In this document: positions 5,548 through 7,065 of the stretch, piece by piece | Numbering within the stretch: the first letter of the stretch is position 1 | How the letters are laid out: each line of letters begins with the position of its first letter | Source of the DNA: Acidobacteriota bacterium | GTDB lineage: Bacteria; Acidobacteriota; Terriglobia; Acidiferrales; UBA7541 | DNA: 7,065 nt | Reading direction: 5' to 3' | Assembly (NCBI GenBank): GCA_003224515.1 | Contig: QHZC01000648.1 | Span: forward strand, 1-7,065 | Program-made: the position numbers and the translations under genes | The notes under the pieces: generated by a model | What the model was told of the DNA's origin: nothing | Database searches by the model: none | What the model saw: the letters and a program-made list of their open reading frames with translations, nothing else

Positions 5548-5686
5548 GATGAGGTTAGCCTCACAACTGTTCGAGAATTAGGTACTGACCTGACGAAGTC
5601 GGTTTGGCCCCGCCCTGAGCGGCCAACGCAGTCTGCTGCGTGACGTCGCGCTGCCGCGTATTTTGAGCGTAGCTGAGAAGGCACTT
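5548..5686 (+). other. Gap between regulator and kinase, with possible remnant of a sensor domain
   Basis: There is no complete gene. In frame with the kinase, after a TGA at 5591-5593, codons read ALSGQRSLLRDVALPRILSV (about 5612-5671), then AEKA. This resembles the LR..LS segment that stands before a WGPe-type PAS domain in many sensor kinases. A small hairpin, TGAGG-TTAG-CCTCA, lies just after the regulator stop (5549-5562) and has no T-run. Confidence 0.35.
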
Positions 5687-6733
5687 ATGCTGAAGATACT
5701 GATCGCACCAGATCGCCTGTTGATGGCGTGGGGACCAGGTTTCGTGCTGTGGCACCGGATGCGGTCCGCCACCATGGTCTCCCTTACGCAGGGACTTGCT
5801 TTACTGGGCCCGCTGTTTGGACTTGTGGTCTTGGTCGCTGCTCACATCTCGCGGGTCGCGAATCTCTGCTGGCAGGACCTGCGTCAGGTAGTGAAGCAAC
5901 TAGAAATGAAGGTCCGCGTGCGCACTGTGGAACTGCAGGAAAGTAGTGAGAATCTCTCAGCGGAAATCACTAAGCGCAAACGCGCCGAAGATTCGTTGCG
6001 GAACGTATCGGGCTGGCTGCTGCAGCTCCAGGACGAGGAACGGCGCCGGGTCGCGCGCGACTTGCACGACGGCACCGCGCAGTTGCTCGCTGCCACCGCC
6101 ATCAACATGGAACGGGCGCAGCTGCTGGCGCAAAGCCGCGAAGACCCGATCCTCAGCAACGTTCTACAGGACACCGCGGACTGCCTTGAGCAGGTCATCC
6201 TGGAGGTTCGTACCTTGTCCTATCTGCTTCACCCGCCGATGTTGAGTGAACTCGGGCTGCAATGCGTACTGCCCCGCTATATCGAAGGCTTTAGCAGACG
6301 TAGCGGAATTGTCGTTGACCTGAGCATTCCGCCGGACCTGGGCCGGTTCCCGGTCGAAGTGGAGTTGACTCTCTTCCGCATCACCCAGGAGGCTTTGACC
6401 AACATTTTTCGCCACTCCGGCAGCCGCACCGCTGCAATTGCGTTGACTCAGGATTCCCGCTCGGCCACGCTGGAGATCAAGGATCAAGGTCACGGCATCC
6501 CACTGGGCGTTCTGGAGACGACCGAGTGCGCGATTTCCCAGCTCGGAGTCGGCATAGCCGGCATGCGGGAGCGGGCACGCCAACTGGGCGGGAAACTTGA
6601 GATTATCGGCCGGTCCAATGGCACAGAGATACAAGCTATCTTGCCGCTGGCGATCCCCTCTCAAGGAAACCCGGTCTCGGTCAAGAACGCCGAACTTAAA
6701 GCCGTCCCCATTCCACGTCCTGAAGTCGCCTAG
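5687..6733 (+). CDS. HisKA_3-type sensor histidine kinase (NarX/DegS/UhpB class)
   Basis: It should autophosphorylate a histidine and pass the phosphate to the NarL-type regulator upstream. From ATG 5687 (348 residues; GAGAAGG site at 5675-5681, 5 nt away) it has a short N-terminal segment with LLMAWGPGFVLWH (about 12-23). One membrane span follows (about 31-57), then a coiled-coil linker (about 63-105, with KRKRAE). The HisKA_3 domain has DEERRRVARDLHDGTAQLLA with the phospho-acceptor H127. The ATPase domain has an N-box near N239 (QEALTNIFRHSGS), a G1 box DQGHGIP (266-272) and a G2 box GVGIAGMRERARQLGG (287-302). All catalytic motifs are intact. TTG 5663 is an alternative start. The N-terminal segment looks like the stump of a PAS sensor domain, so the input is probably altered. 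The C-terminus ends in a short Pro-rich tail. Confidence 0.92.
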   Translation: MLKILIAPDRLLMAWGPGFVLWHRMRSATMVSLTQGLALLGPLFGLVVLVAAHISRVANLCWQDLRQVVKQLEMKVRVRTVELQESSENLSAEITKRKRAEDSLRNVSGWLLQLQDEERRRVARDLHDGTAQLLAATAINMERAQLLAQSREDPILSNVLQDTADCLEQVILEVRTLSYLLHPPMLSELGLQCVLPRYIEGFSRRSGIVVDLSIPPDLGRFPVEVELTLFRITQEALTNIFRHSGSRTAAIALTQDSRSATLEIKDQGHGIPLGVLETTECAISQLGVGIAGMRERARQLGGKLEIIGRSNGTEIQAILPLAIPSQGNPVSVKNAELKAVPIPRPEVA

Positions 6734-7022
6734 CCTCGATTTTCGAAAGATTACAGCTGGGGAGTGCGATTCGGGGTGATGAAACCGCGTTGCTGGTTCA
6801 ATTGTCGCTTCCAAGGGGCCTTTCCGCGAGAACTACTGTACGAATTTTTGCCTACGCAATTGCGGAACTGCCCGATTGCAACCTCTATTGCAGCAGAGGT
6901 AGCGTCTTGGTCCTGACTTCAAGGGCGTGTTTTATTGCTTCGTGGCAAATGGAAAACGAAAGCCGATGACCCTTTAGGCCGGGCGATCATGTCCCCGTCA
7001 AGGAAGGCCAGGAGGATTAACT
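6734..7022 (+). other. Intergenic region with possible structured leader
   Basis: No convincing gene is present. A 45-codon frame (6779-6916) has only a poor ribosome site and no motif. Visible structures are the palindrome CGCAATTGCG (6855-6864) and a hairpin pairing ACCTCT (6881-6886) with AGAGGT (6895-6900). At 6943-6991 GGCAAA, CGAAAGCC and GGCCGGG appear in the order seen in c-di-GMP-I riboswitches, though the fit is weak. The region ends in the AGGAGG site of the next gene. Confidence 0.4.
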
Positions 7023-7065
7023 ATGATCCTGCAACATGACAAGACTTTGTTGACAAAATTGTTCT
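7023..7065 (+). CDS. Start of an unidentified gene (continues past right edge)
   Basis: ATG 7023 follows an AGGAGG site (7010-7015) with a 7-nt spacer, which is a near-ideal translation start. Fourteen codons are visible, MILQHDKTLLTKLF, before the edge. The fragment is too short to recognise a family. It has no signal-peptide shape so far. The gene lies nearly 300 bp after the kinase, probably with its own promoter. Confidence 0.55.
   Translation, partial: MILQHDKTLLTKLF

Noticed and set aside
5549..5562. Intrinsic terminator after the response regulator
   Set aside because: The stem has only five pairs and no T-run follows. Co-transcription with the kinase is more likely.
6164..6814. Minus-strand frame of 216 codons opposite the histidine kinase
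   Set aside because: It is antisense to well-conserved kinase motifs and is explained by GC-rich codon bias. It shows no motif of its own.
6779..6916. 45-codon plus-strand frame after the kinase
   Set aside because: Poor ribosome site, no motif, and it spans a hairpin and a palindrome. Probably chance.
1..7065. CRISPR array or a complete insertion sequence
   Set aside because: No regularly spaced repeats of CRISPR size are seen, and every transposase found is truncated and frame-broken.

Overview
The window looks like a piece of a moderately GC-rich environmental bacterial chromosome. An acidobacterial (Acidobacteriota) origin is my best guess. It rests on remembered resemblance of two small conserved hypothetical proteins and of the multicopper-oxidase-like N-terminus to proteins of that phylum and of metal-reducing deltaproteobacteria; no search was run.

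Layout, left to right. (1) 1-487, minus: the first 162 codons of an exported multicopper-oxidase-like protein that runs off the left edge, preceded by a GC-rich leader (about 488-600) with three consecutive hairpins. (2) About 772-1842: a graveyard of mobile and toxin fragments. It holds a tandem AGTTAGGGG-type repeat, a broken IS110-family transposase, about 250 bp that I cannot assign, a broken IS200-type TnpA whose start codon lies inside an inverted repeat, and the C-terminal end of a VapC/PIN toxin. The graveyard ends 49 bp from the 3' end of an intact tRNA-Arg(CCG) gene (1891-1967, minus). (3) 2079-3872: a small exported charged protein (minus), divergent from a two-gene unit made of a MscS-type mechanosensitive channel and a conserved protein of unknown function.

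(4) 3981 to about 4690, minus: the decayed C-terminal part of a hybrid sensor kinase with two receiver modules, broken by a nonsense codon and frameshifts. (5) 4849-6733, plus: an intact NarL-type response regulator followed by a HisKA_3-type (NarX/DegS-like) histidine kinase, presumably a cognate pair. The kinase begins with what looks like the stump of a PAS-type sensor domain. A perfect 14-bp palindrome precedes the regulator. (6) 6734-7022: a non-coding stretch holding a weak c-di-GMP-I (GEMM)-like candidate leader. It precedes a gene with a strong ribosome binding site, of which only 14 codons are inside the window.

The intact genes suggest envelope stress and signalling: an osmotic release channel, a two-component phosphorelay and an exported oxidase. 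The most informative part is the layered decay beside the tRNA gene and beside the two-component pair. I see no CRISPR array, no complete mobile element, no convincing intrinsic terminator, and no clear new defence or biosynthetic system.
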